DNA of 64,000 bases, from positions 6,138,001 to 6,202,000 of the forward strand of contig NZ_CP108046.1 in the NCBI RefSeq assembly GCF_041435115.1. Direction: 5' to 3'. The notes below the pieces were generated by a model. It saw only the letters and a program-made list of their open reading frames with translations. It did not search any database and was not told where the DNA came from. The translations under genes were made by a program, and so were the position numbers. Of this stretch, positions 9,030-17,052 are shown piece after piece; position 1 is the stretch's first letter; each line of letters opens with the position of its first letter. The DNA comes from Streptomyces sp. NBC_00289. Lineage in GTDB: Bacteria; Actinomycetota; Actinomycetes; Streptomycetales; Streptomycetaceae.

Positions 9030-10343
9030 TCACGAGGACGGTGACGTGTCGCGGGTGGCAAGGTGCCGGGACGGCACCGGGAGGAGGGACTCGAGCGGTC
9101 CCGCCGCGTGCGAGGACGGGGACGGGCCCGTGGAGCGCCACAGGCGGGTGAAGGAGAGCGCGGCGGCCGCGGCCAGCAGGCCGTTGCGTACGAGCATCAG
9201 CGCGCAGCCCGTCCAGGTGCTGGTGACGACCTCGTGGTAGAGGACGGGGTACACGACCGAGCTGACGGCGGTCGCCGCCACGATCAGCGCGGCCACCGGG
9301 CGTTGTGCGGTGTGCCGTGAGGTCAGGCAGACGGCGGCCAGGCCCAGCAGCCAGACCATGTACTGCGGGCTGATGACCCGGCTGGTGACGGTGAACAGCA
9401 GTACGGCGCTGAGCGCGGCGTCGTACGGCGTCGCCGGTGCCCGGTGCCGGGCCCGGATCCGCCACAGCAGCAGCAGCCCGAAGGCGACGGCCGTGAGTGC
9501 CAGCGAGGCGTCGGCCACGGACGAGACGTACGGGCCGGTGAACTCCATCGCGCCGTACCGGTACCGAACCGTGCCCGGCCAGCCGGCGTGGGTGGCGAGG
9601 CCGAGCACCGTGCCGCCGAACGACTCGATCTGCACACCCCGGCCGCTCTGCTGGAGGAGGAAGGCGAAGGGATCGCTGAACACGACCGTGAACAGCGCGA
9701 GCGCCACGGCCGCCGTCATCCCCGCCCACGCCCATGCCGAACGTGCGGTGCGCCCCTTCGCCAGCCCCACCAGCACCAGCACCGGCCACACCTTGACCAG
9801 TGCCCCCGCGGCCGCCAGCGCCCCGCACGCGCGCGGGGACCGCGACAACGTCAACAGGGCGAGGACGGCGAGCGCGGTGACCTGCACGTCGTAGCGCGCG
9901 AGCGGCAGGTGCAGCAGCAGGGGGAGCCCGCCCACCCACACCGCCGCGCCGAGCAGACTGCGGCCGGGTCGTCCGCCCGCGCGCACCAGTGCCGCCGTGA
10001 CGGCCGCGTCGGTGGCGAGGGTGAGGACGACGAACGCCTGAAAGTACGTCAGGCCCGGCAGCAGGGCGGGTGACAGCAGCACCGGGCCGGCGCCCGGCGG
10101 GTACTGCCACAGCGGATCGTGGGCGGGGAGGGCGCCGTGCGCGAGCCCGCCGTACCAGCGGTGGTAGAGCCGCCACACCTCGCCGGCGACGCGGCCCCCG
10201 CCCAGTACGTCGAGTGAGTTGTGGGCGAGCAGCCACAGCATCAGGGCGCGGCCGGCGAGCCAGGCGGCGGCGAGGAAGAGGTGGCGCGGGCGTCTCACGG
10301 CGTTCACCGCGGTGGTCATGAGGGTGTGCGGCGCGAGGTTCAT
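9030..10343 (-). CDS. Polyprenol-linked GT-C mannosyltransferase-like membrane protein (GT87/DUF2029)
   Basis: A 437-aa multispanning protein with about 10-12 hydrophobic helices, resembling the DUF2029/GT87 family that transfers sugars from polyprenyl-phosphate donors outside the membrane. The first outer loop contains HNSLDVLGGGRVAGEVWRLYHRWYGG followed by HDPLWQYPPGAGPVLL; the YPP motif is frequent in this family. ATG 10343 was preferred because TACGAT (complement of 10351-10356) lies 13 bp upstream, giving a leaderless start; ATG 10319 and ATG 10385 are alternatives. Divergent from another GT-C gene with which it shares a short promoter region. Donor and acceptor are unknown. Confidence 0.82.
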   Translation of the reverse strand: MNLAPHTLMTTAVNAVRRPRHLFLAAAWLAGRALMLWLLAHNSLDVLGGGRVAGEVWRLYHRWYGGLAHGALPAHDPLWQYPPGAGPVLLSPALLPGLTYFQAFVVLTLATDAAVTAALVRAGGRPGRSLLGAAVWVGGLPLLLHLPLARYDVQVTALAVLALLTLSRSPRACGALAAAGALVKVWPVLVLVGLAKGRTARSAWAWAGMTAAVALALFTVVFSDPFAFLLQQSGRGVQIESFGGTVLGLATHAGWPGTVRYRYGAMEFTGPYVSSVADASLALTAVAFGLLLLWRIRARHRAPATPYDAALSAVLLFTVTSRVISPQYMVWLLGLAAVCLTSRHTAQRPVAALIVAATAVSSVVYPVLYHEVVTSTWTGCALMLVRNGLLAAAAALSFTRLWRSTGPSPSSHAAGPLESLLPVPSRHLATRDTSPSS

Positions 10344-10361
10344 CCGGGAGATCGTAATCCG

Positions 10362-10390
10362 GGCGTATGACGTAAAAGTGTTCATACGCC
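10362..10390. promoter_or_regulatory. Perfect inverted repeat in divergent GT-C promoter
   Basis: GGCGTATGA (10362-10370) and TCATACGCC (10382-10390) form a perfect 9-bp inverted repeat separated by 11 bp. It lies between the two divergent glycosyltransferase genes, over the presumed -35 region of the leftward gene. A regulator binding here could control both. Confidence 0.55.
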
Positions 10391-10434
10391 GCCAATCATC
10401 ACCAAAGGTCGGTCGGCGACACACAATCGGGCTC

Positions 10435-12084
10435 GTGACGAGCGGGCAGCCCAGTCGTACGACGGCCGGCGTGGTGGCCGTGGTGGTTCCCGCGGTCGTG
10501 ATGCTCGCGGCCGGGCTGTGGGGTCTGGACCGCGGCGGCATGTGGGGGGACGAGAGCGTCACCTTCCTGGTCGCCTGGCGCACGGTGCCGCAGATCTGGC
10601 GGCTGGTGCACGAGGTGGACGCGGTGCACGGTCTGTACTACCTGTTCATGCACGCCGTCCTGCCCGTCCACCCCGGCGAGGTCGTCCTCCGGCTCCCGTC
10701 GGTGTGCGCGGCCGCCGCGACGGCCGCCCTGGTCGCGGCCCTCGGGGTGCGGCTGGCCCGGCCACGGGTCGGTCTGTGGGCCGGCCTGCTCTACGCGGTG
10801 ACGCCGCTGACCGGCCATTACGCGCAGGAGGGGCGGTCGTACGCGCTCGTCGCGGCCGGAGTGGCGGGGGCGACGCTGCTGCTGGTGCGGGCGATGGACG
10901 GCGGGCCGGGGCGGCCCGGCGCGGTGTGGTGGCCGTACGGGTGCGTCCTCGCCGTGACCTGTCTGCTGCACGAACTGGCGGTGCTGGCGGTCTGCGCGCA
11001 CGCGGCGACCCTGGCGCTGGCCCGGGTGCCGCGGGCCGTGTGGTCCGGCTGGGCGCGTGCCGTGGGCGTGGCCGGGGTGGTCCTGCTGCCGCTGGTGTGG
11101 GTGTCGCAGGGACAGTCGGGGCAGGTGGGGTGGCTGGTGGCGCCGGGTTGGGACCGGGTCGAGAGGCTGGTGCGAAGTCTCTTCGCCGGTCCGACGGGAG
11201 CGGTCTTCTGGGTGTCCGTCCTGCTGCTGGTGGGGGGACTCGGGGCGCGGCGCGTGGCGGTGGTGGCGTGTCCGCTCCTGGTGCTGCCGCCGGTGATCCT
11301 GATGGGCGTGTCCCAGGTCCGGCCCCTCTACCACGACCGGTATGTGCTGTACGCGCTGGCGGGGGCGCCGCTGCTGGTGGCCGCCGGTGCCGAGCGGGTG
11401 GTCGCGGGCGTGGGGCGCCTGCGCGAGCTCCGGCCGGGCGCTCGCCGTCCGCCACGCCGTCGTCCGCCCTGCCGCCGTCTGCCGTACCGCCGACCGGTCG
11501 TCGTTCTCGCCGGCGTCCTGGCCGTCGCGTTCGCCTTCCTCCAGAGCTTTGCCCTGCACCTGGACGACCGTTCACCGGACCACCGTCCCGACAACCTCGC
11601 CGCCGTCGCCGACCTCGCCGCCCGCCGGGTCCGCCCCGGCGATCCGGTGCTCTTCCTGCCGTCGGTGGGGAGGCTCGCGGCACTGACGTATCCGCGGGGG
11701 TTCCGGCGGACGTGGGACATCGCGCTGGAGGAGTCCGGGTCCAGGTCCGGGACGCTGTGGGGCCGCGAGACCGGGCCCGGGGAACTGCGGCGCCGGCTCG
11801 CCTCGGTGGACCGCGTCTGGGTCGTCGCCGAGCCGTACGCCCTGACCTCCCGCTGGTCGCCGGGCGACCCGACCGAGCGCGCGAAACTCACGGTCGTCAA
11901 GGAGCAGTTCAGCCCTCACGAGGAGTACGTCCGCCGGGGTGTGACCCTCCGCCTCTACCTGCGCGGCACGCCCGTGAGTGAACCGTCGACACCGTCCATG
12001 GTCGCCCCGGCGTCTCCGACGCCACGTCCGCCTATGACTGCCCCGGTGTCTCCGACAGTGCGGCCGCGTCCAGGGCGGTGGTGA
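10435..12084 (+). CDS. GT39-like (ArnT/PMT fold) membrane glycosyltransferase
   Basis: A 549-aa membrane protein with about ten predicted helices and an extracytoplasmic C-terminal domain. After the first helix the loop reads LDRGGMWGDESVTFLVAWR; the acidic pair DE here is the position of the catalytic Asp in GT-C enzymes of the ArnT/PMT type. TGHYAQEGRSYAL is a conserved cytoplasmic or loop motif of the actinobacterial branch. The C-terminal region (nt 11570-11970) is soluble. The GTG start has no ribosome site, and CACAAT lies 13 bp upstream, so it may be leaderless. Its 3' end overlaps the convergent ohrR gene by 53 bp. Substrate unknown. Confidence 0.83.
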   Translation: MTSGQPSRTTAGVVAVVVPAVVMLAAGLWGLDRGGMWGDESVTFLVAWRTVPQIWRLVHEVDAVHGLYYLFMHAVLPVHPGEVVLRLPSVCAAAATAALVAALGVRLARPRVGLWAGLLYAVTPLTGHYAQEGRSYALVAAGVAGATLLLVRAMDGGPGRPGAVWWPYGCVLAVTCLLHELAVLAVCAHAATLALARVPRAVWSGWARAVGVAGVVLLPLVWVSQGQSGQVGWLVAPGWDRVERLVRSLFAGPTGAVFWVSVLLLVGGLGARRVAVVACPLLVLPPVILMGVSQVRPLYHDRYVLYALAGAPLLVAAGAERVVAGVGRLRELRPGARRPPRRRPPCRRLPYRRPVVVLAGVLAVAFAFLQSFALHLDDRSPDHRPDNLAAVADLAARRVRPGDPVLFLPSVGRLAALTYPRGFRRTWDIALEESGSRSGTLWGRETGPGELRRRLASVDRVWVVAEPYALTSRWSPGDPTERAKLTVVKEQFSPHEEYVRRGVTLRLYLRGTPVSEPSTPSMVAPASPTPRPPMTAPVSPTVRPRPGRW

Positions 12085-12517
12085 GTTCGTCGAGGCGGGC
12101 GCGCAGGGCGCCGAGCTCCTCCACGTCGAACCCGGTGGAGGCGAAGATCCGGCGCGGTACCTCCAGGGCCCGCTCGCGCAGCGCGGCACCCTCCTCGGTC
12201 AGCCGCACCTGTACCGAGCGCTCGTCACGGGTGTTGCGTTCCCGTCGTACGAGACCCGCCCCCTCCAGCCGCTTGATCAGCGGCGAGAGCGTGCCGGAGT
12301 CGAGCCGCAGGTGTTCGCCGAGCTTCTTCACCGGCAGGTCGCCGCGCTCCCACAGCACCAGCATCACCAGGTACTGGGGGTAGGTCAGGCCGAGGTCCTT
12401 GAGGATGACGCGGTAGACGCCGTTGAAGGCGCGTGAGGCGGCGTGCAGGGAGAAGCAGATCTGGCGGTCCAGGCGGAGCCAGTTCTCCTGGGTGGCTGGG
12501 GTCGGCGTCGGGGTCAT
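12032..12517 (-). CDS. ohrR: Organic-hydroperoxide-sensing MarR-family repressor
   Basis: A 161-aa winged-helix repressor. The redox cysteine is in the N-terminal helix (RQICFSLHAASRAF), in the position of B. subtilis OhrR Cys15. The segment LTYPQYLVMLVLWERGDLPVKKLGEHLRLDSGTL is diagnostic for OhrR among MarR proteins, including the Tyr residues of the hydroperoxide pocket. The wing is RRERNTRDERSVQVRLT. ATG 12517 was chosen; ATG 12544 would place the operator over the start codon. It is divergent from ohr, and the palindrome in the shared promoter is its expected operator. Oxidation of the Cys should derepress ohr. The 3' end overlaps the convergent GT39-like gene. Confidence 0.94.
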   Translation of the reverse strand: MTPTPTPATQENWLRLDRQICFSLHAASRAFNGVYRVILKDLGLTYPQYLVMLVLWERGDLPVKKLGEHLRLDSGTLSPLIKRLEGAGLVRRERNTRDERSVQVRLTEEGAALRERALEVPRRIFASTGFDVEELGALRARLDELTTALDAAALSETPGQS

Positions 12518-12548
12518 GACTCCAGGATAGCTCTTTCGAGCCATTTAG

Positions 12549-12578
12549 TTGTGCACAATTCAGTTGTGTGCTCTACTT
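12549..12578. promoter_or_regulatory. Probable OhrR operator and ohr promoter
   Basis: A perfect palindrome TTGTGCACAA spans 12549-12558, with a further partial half-site TTGTG at 12564-12568. TTGTGC can serve as -35 and CTACTT (12573-12578) as -10 with an 18-bp spacer for the rightward ohr gene, so a bound OhrR would block the -35 region. Confidence 0.6.
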
Positions 12579-12638
12579 GAGGCCGTAAGGCGGCCGCAAG
12601 CGGAGCCGCCGGAACACGACTCAGAGGGATGGTTTTCC

Positions 12639-13052
12639 ATGGACGCGCTCTACACCGCTGTCGCCACCGCCACCCACGGCCGTGACGGCCGTGCCGTCTC
12701 CTCCGACGGCACGCTGGACCTCGCGCTGGGCATACCGGTGGAGATGGGCGGCAACGGTCAGGGCACCAACCCGGAGCAGCTGTTCGCCGCCGGTTACGCC
12801 GCCTGCTTCGGCAGCGCCCTCGGCCTCGTCGGCCGCGCCGCCAAGGTCGACGTCAGCGACGCCGCCGTGACCGCCGAGGTCGGCATCGGCAAGCAGGGCG
12901 AGGGCTTCGCCCTCAAGGTGACCCTGCGCGTCGAACTGCCCGACAGCGTGGACGAGGCCACCGGCCGCAAGCTCGTCGAGCAGGCCCACCAGGTCTGCCC
13001 CTACTCCAACGCCACCCGCGGCAACGTCCCGGTCGACCTCGTCATCGAGTAG
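12639..13052 (+). CDS. ohr: Organic hydroperoxide resistance protein (thiol peroxidase)
   Basis: A 137-aa OsmC/Ohr-family peroxidase that reduces fatty-acid and other organic hydroperoxides using a Cys pair. The two conserved cysteines are visible in GYAACFGSAL and in the C-terminal VCPYSNATRGN; the catalytic Arg precedes them in the family fold. The length is normal (about 140 aa). ATG 12639 was selected because AGAGGGA lies 9 bp upstream and the protein begins with the typical MDALYTAVATATHGRDG. It is divergently transcribed from ohrR. The stop codon at 13050-13052 directly abuts the stop codon of the convergent membrane-protein gene. Confidence 0.97.
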   Translation: MDALYTAVATATHGRDGRAVSSDGTLDLALGIPVEMGGNGQGTNPEQLFAAGYAACFGSALGLVGRAAKVDVSDAAVTAEVGIGKQGEGFALKVTLRVELPDSVDEATGRKLVEQAHQVCPYSNATRGNVPVDLVIE

Positions 13053-14648
13053 TCACCGACCGGCCGCCGGGGGAAACCCCGCAACGGCCTCCGAGGGGAC
13101 CCGCGCCAGTACCTCGCCCGTCCGCCTGCTCCACGCCACCACCACCGCCTCCGCGGGCACCGGGTGTCGGGGCGTCAGCAGCAGCCAGCGCACGTGGTAG
13201 CGGCGGACGAGGGCGGCGCGCTCGGCGCGGGTCGACCCCGGGGCGAGGTAGGCGCGGACGTCGTCGAGCCGACGGGTTCGTTCCCGCTCGTCCAGGGCCG
13301 GGTCGGGAAAGATCGGCGCGGCGAGGTTCGGCCCGTATCCGGCGATGAGGTGACCGGCGATGTACCCGTCGGTGATCACCACCTCGCCGTACCCGATGTG
13401 CCGGGCCGCCCAGTCGTACGACGGCCAGCGCGGCGGCTGCGCGAACCCCACCGGATCCAGTGAACGCGGCACCACCGCCCCGGCCTGCACGGTGAGGAAC
13501 CCGACGCACGCCCCCGCGACCGCGGCCCCGCCGAGCGCCTTCCTGGCCCGCCCCCACGGCCGGGGCGCCGCCAGCTCCACGGCCACCGCGATCTGCAGGG
13601 GCAGCAGCACGGACCACAGGGCCCTGCCGTACGTGTAGTGCCCGCTCACCCAGCCGTACCCCACCACCAGGCACTCCAGGGCGCACATCAGCACCAGCGG
13701 GTCACGCGCCGAACGCCGGGCGCGCACCCACAGCGCGGGCGCCCCCAGCAGCGCCAGCCAGGAGTTCGCCGCCATCTGCTCGTAGAGCCGCCGGTGCATC
13801 TCGTCCAGGCCGGCCTCGCCGGTCAGCGACAGCACGTCGTAGTACGGCCACGCGACGGCGACCACGAGGGCGACCGCGCCCGCGAGAGCCCACCGCCCCG
13901 CCACCGGCCCCCGCCACGCCCGCTGCCGGGCCGCCACGATCGCCACCGCCCCGGTCACCGCCGACACGGCCGTCACCGGGTGGACGAGCAGGATCAGGCC
14001 GTACAGCGCGCCGACCCCGGCATGTCCCCACCAGCTGCCCAGCCCGCTCGGACCGACGTAGCGCACCAGCGCCCCGCCCCCGTACGCGCGCGTGTCCGTC
14101 AGCGCCCACGCCCACAGCGTCAGCCCGATGGCGAACGCGGACGGATAGCCGAGGTTCGTCGTCATCGGCATCAGCCCGAGGTAGCCGCTCCACAGCACGC
14201 GCGCGGTGCCCCACAGCAGCGTCATGGACAGCAGGGCGAGGACCGGCGCCCACGGCCGGGCGGTGAGGACCCGGACGAACCGGCCGATCCCCGTCAGCAG
14301 CACGAGCAGGTGCACCGGCCCGGCGAGCTTCACGACCTCCCAGCCCGACAGCCCGGTCAGCCGCGCGAGGACGCCCTGGGCGACGGCGTACGGCCCGTAG
14401 TACGGGCTGCCCGCGCCCGGCAGGTCCGCCATCGTGTGCGCCGGGTGAAGCAGGTCCGCCTTGAGGCGCTCGACGACCGCCGCGTGCTGACCCGCGTCGC
14501 AGCACAGCGGGATCCGCCAGAACGCCAGTGTCGTCACCAGCCAGAACAGGGCGCCGAACAACTGGTACGGGGTGGGGCGCCGCAGCCGGCCGCCGCGCAG
14601 CGCCGTCGCGCCGCGCACGGTCCGCCGGACGAGGGTGCCGGCGCTCAC
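13053..14648 (-). CDS. Multispanning membrane protein, GT-C-like, function unknown
   Basis: A 531-aa protein with about eleven hydrophobic helices. The first external loop (RIPLCCDAGQHAAVVERLKADLLHPAHTMADLPGAGSPYYGPYAVAQGVLARLTG) resembles the catalytic loop region of GT-C enzymes, and a soluble extracytoplasmic C-terminal domain of about 150 residues (YDWAARHIGYGEVVITDGYIAGHLI...) follows the last helix, as in arabinosyl/mannosyltransferases. I cannot assign a named family. The start is a GTG without a clear ribosome site, so it is uncertain. It sits between ohr and the TagF-like block and probably belongs to the same wall-glycopolymer region. Confidence 0.75.
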   Translation of the reverse strand: MSAGTLVRRTVRGATALRGGRLRRPTPYQLFGALFWLVTTLAFWRIPLCCDAGQHAAVVERLKADLLHPAHTMADLPGAGSPYYGPYAVAQGVLARLTGLSGWEVVKLAGPVHLLVLLTGIGRFVRVLTARPWAPVLALLSMTLLWGTARVLWSGYLGLMPMTTNLGYPSAFAIGLTLWAWALTDTRAYGGGALVRYVGPSGLGSWWGHAGVGALYGLILLVHPVTAVSAVTGAVAIVAARQRAWRGPVAGRWALAGAVALVVAVAWPYYDVLSLTGEAGLDEMHRRLYEQMAANSWLALLGAPALWVRARRSARDPLVLMCALECLVVGYGWVSGHYTYGRALWSVLLPLQIAVAVELAAPRPWGRARKALGGAAVAGACVGFLTVQAGAVVPRSLDPVGFAQPPRWPSYDWAARHIGYGEVVITDGYIAGHLIAGYGPNLAAPIFPDPALDERERTRRLDDVRAYLAPGSTRAERAALVRRYHVRWLLLTPRHPVPAEAVVVAWSRRTGEVLARVPSEAVAGFPPAAGR

Positions 14649-14749
14649 GGGACGGACGGAGAAGGGGGCGTCTGGGGCATGGGCCGTATGTTCCCGCCGA
14701 GACCGACGGCATGACTCACGTCACCTCATCGAGTGAGGCGGCCGCCCTG

Positions 14750-14790
14750 GGGGGCGGGTCCGGCACCGGGGCGGCGCCGGACCCGCCCCC
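14750..14790 (-). terminator. Terminator of the TagF-like gene block
   Basis: A perfect 15-bp stem (14750-14764 with 14776-14790, GGGGGCGGGTCCGGC and its complement) with an 11-nt loop lies 5 bp past the stop of the leftward glycerophosphotransferase gene. Confidence 0.8.
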
Positions 14791-14795
14791 GCGCG

Positions 14796-17048
14796 CTACG
14801 ACGAGGTCAGCAGATCCCGTCCGGAAGCGGGGGCCGGCAGCCGGCCCGACGCGGCGACGGACGGGGCCACGGGCGCGGGCATCCGCTCGCCCAGCATGAC
14901 CGTCCGCACCACCCGCTCGGCGGCCCGTCCGTCGTCGAACTCGCAGAACCGGTCCCGGAAGGCGGAGCGCAGCCGCGCCGCCTCCTCGTCCCGCCACGCC
15001 CCGGAGGCGAACAGCCGGGCCAGCTCCGGGTAGGAGCGCGACACGTGGCCCGGCGCCTCGGCGGTGATGTCGAAGTAGGCGCCCCGGCTCGCCGCGTACG
15101 CGTCCCAGTCGTCGGCGTGGACCACGATCGGCCGGTCCAGGTTGGCGTAGTCGAACATCAGGGCCGAGTAGTCGGTGACCAGCACGTCGGAGGCGAGCAT
15201 CAGGTCCTCGACGTGCGGTTCGTCCGTCGCGTCGATCAGGACACCGCGCCGGTGCAGTTCGGCCAGCCCCAGACCGCGCGCGTGCCCGGTGGCCAGCGAG
15301 GGGTGCAGGCGGACCACGAGGGTGTGGTCCGGGCCGAGGTCCGCGGCGAACCGGACCAGGTCGATCCGCTCGACGTGGCCACCCCGCCGGTACTCCCGGC
15401 GGGTCGGCGCGTACAGCACCACGGTCCGGTCGTCCGGGACACCGAGCCGGGCACGCACGGCCCGGCCGTCGTCGGGGCCGGCGTTCACGAGGACGTCGTT
15501 GCGGGGGCTGCCGGTGCGCAGCGACGTGAAGTGGCAGGGGTAGGCGCGGTCCCAGACCAGTTCGGAGTGGCGGTTGGCCACCAGGCTGTAGTCCCAGCGG
15601 TCGGCGCGGCGCAGCATCCGCGGCACGTCGAAGCCGTGCCGGGCGCCGGGCTTGGTGAGCAGGTCGGCCGCCATGAACTTCAGCGGGGTGCCCTGGTGGG
15701 TGTGGAGGTGGACGCTGCCGGGCCGTTTGGCCAGGGTGCCCGGCCAGTTGACGTTGTTCACCCAGTACGTGGCCTGCGCGGTGATCGCGTGGTAGCGCCG
15801 CGAGCCGGGCGTCACGTGGTCGATGCCGGCCGGCAGCGAGTCCACCGCGTCCTCCCGGACCACCCACACCCCGTGGATGTGCGGGGCGAGTTCGCGGGCC
15901 TTGGCGTGGATGGCGGCCGGGTCGCCGGAGACACCCCGGTGGTGGGTCGCCGAGTAGACGGCGAGCTGCGGATCGAGGGGGAGCCTGGAGCGGACCGCGT
16001 ACGAGGTCCGGCGGGTCGCCTTCGACACCGTCCGCGCCGCCCGCCGTCCGCCCTTCCCTGCGGTGCCGCGCAGCGCGCGCAGCCCACGCAGGGCCGCGTA
16101 CGACGCGTAGGGCGCCGTCGCCAGCAGCCGCATCTCGGTGCCGCGCGCGTCGTCCGGCGGGGTGAAGCCCGCCGGGAGGTGACGGCGGTGGAAGGCGCGG
16201 ATCTCGCGGTGGAAGTCCGGGCGGTCGGCGGCGGTCACCCGGTCCTCGGCGGCGAGCACGAACAGCATGTGGTCCATGGCCCGCTCGAACAGGTGCGGAA
16301 GCGCCCAGTCCAGGTCGGGGCGCTCCTCGAGGAACGCGAACAGGCCCTCGTACTGCGGGAAGATGTCGAAGTGGCGCCGTCCCGGGGTCTTGGTGATCGC
16401 CCCCTGCCGGCGCTGGCGGTACTCGACCCCGATCCGGTCCAGGCAGGCGATACGGCCGGCCAGCACCATCGAGCGGTAGGTGACGGGCGCGTCCTCGTAC
16501 AGGCCGGGGGCGTAGCGCAGACCGTGCTCCAGGAAGAAGGAACGCCGGTACGCCTTGTTCCAGGCCACCAGGAACAGATGCAGGTACTGCGGGTTCTCCC
16601 GGATGTCGAAGGTGTCGATGTCCGCGCCGGCGGCCAGCAGGCCGGCCGCCTTGCTCCGCCCGCCCCGGCCCCACCAGTGGGTACGCACGTGGTCGAAGAC
16701 CAGGATGTCCGGGTCGCCGGTGGCCCCGAGACGTTCGGCCACGGAGGCCAGCAGGCCCGGCGTGTAGTGGTCGTCGCTGTCCAGGAAGAGCACGTAGTCG
16801 CCGCCGGCGTGCTCCAGGCCGGCGTTGCGGGCCCGGCCGAGGCCGACGTTCTCGGGCAGGTGCAGCACCCGTACGCGCGCGTCGCGCTCGGCGTACCGGT
16901 CGAGGATCGCGCCGCAGCCGTCGGGCGAGCGGTCGTCGACGGCGATCACCTCGAAGTCGGCGTACGACTGCCCGAGCACCGAGTCGAGGCACTCGCGCAG
17001 GAAGCCCTGCACCTTGAAGACGGGGACGATGATGCTGAAGCGGGGCAC
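14796..17048 (-). CDS. Bifunctional glycosyltransferase 2 / CDP-glycerol glycerophosphotransferase (TagF-like), paralogue 1
   Basis: A 750-aa cytoplasmic, membrane-associated fusion. Residues 1-240 are a GT-A family 2 domain (PRFSIIVPVFKVQGFLRECLDS, VDDRSPDGCG, FLDSDDHY as the DxD-type site). Residues about 385-735 are a Glyphos_transf (PF04464) domain with HLHTHQGTPLKFM, GSPRNDVL, LYAPTRREYR, TDYSALMFDYANLDRPIVVHADDWD. This architecture is expected to polymerise glycerol-phosphate-containing wall polymers and attach sugars. The start is GTG, placed 4 bp after the stop of the upstream paralogue. It is the last of three tandem paralogues and ends at a strong hairpin. The actual polymer cannot be read from sequence. 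Confidence 0.92.
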   Translation of the reverse strand: MPRFSIIVPVFKVQGFLRECLDSVLGQSYADFEVIAVDDRSPDGCGAILDRYAERDARVRVLHLPENVGLGRARNAGLEHAGGDYVLFLDSDDHYTPGLLASVAERLGATGDPDILVFDHVRTHWWGRGGRSKAAGLLAAGADIDTFDIRENPQYLHLFLVAWNKAYRRSFFLEHGLRYAPGLYEDAPVTYRSMVLAGRIACLDRIGVEYRQRRQGAITKTPGRRHFDIFPQYEGLFAFLEERPDLDWALPHLFERAMDHMLFVLAAEDRVTAADRPDFHREIRAFHRRHLPAGFTPPDDARGTEMRLLATAPYASYAALRGLRALRGTAGKGGRRAARTVSKATRRTSYAVRSRLPLDPQLAVYSATHHRGVSGDPAAIHAKARELAPHIHGVWVVREDAVDSLPAGIDHVTPGSRRYHAITAQATYWVNNVNWPGTLAKRPGSVHLHTHQGTPLKFMAADLLTKPGARHGFDVPRMLRRADRWDYSLVANRHSELVWDRAYPCHFTSLRTGSPRNDVLVNAGPDDGRAVRARLGVPDDRTVVLYAPTRREYRRGGHVERIDLVRFAADLGPDHTLVVRLHPSLATGHARGLGLAELHRRGVLIDATDEPHVEDLMLASDVLVTDYSALMFDYANLDRPIVVHADDWDAYAASRGAYFDITAEAPGHVSRSYPELARLFASGAWRDEEAARLRSAFRDRFCEFDDGRAAERVVRTVMLGERMPAPVAPSVAASGRLPAPASGRDLLTSS

Positions 17049-17052
17049 TGGG

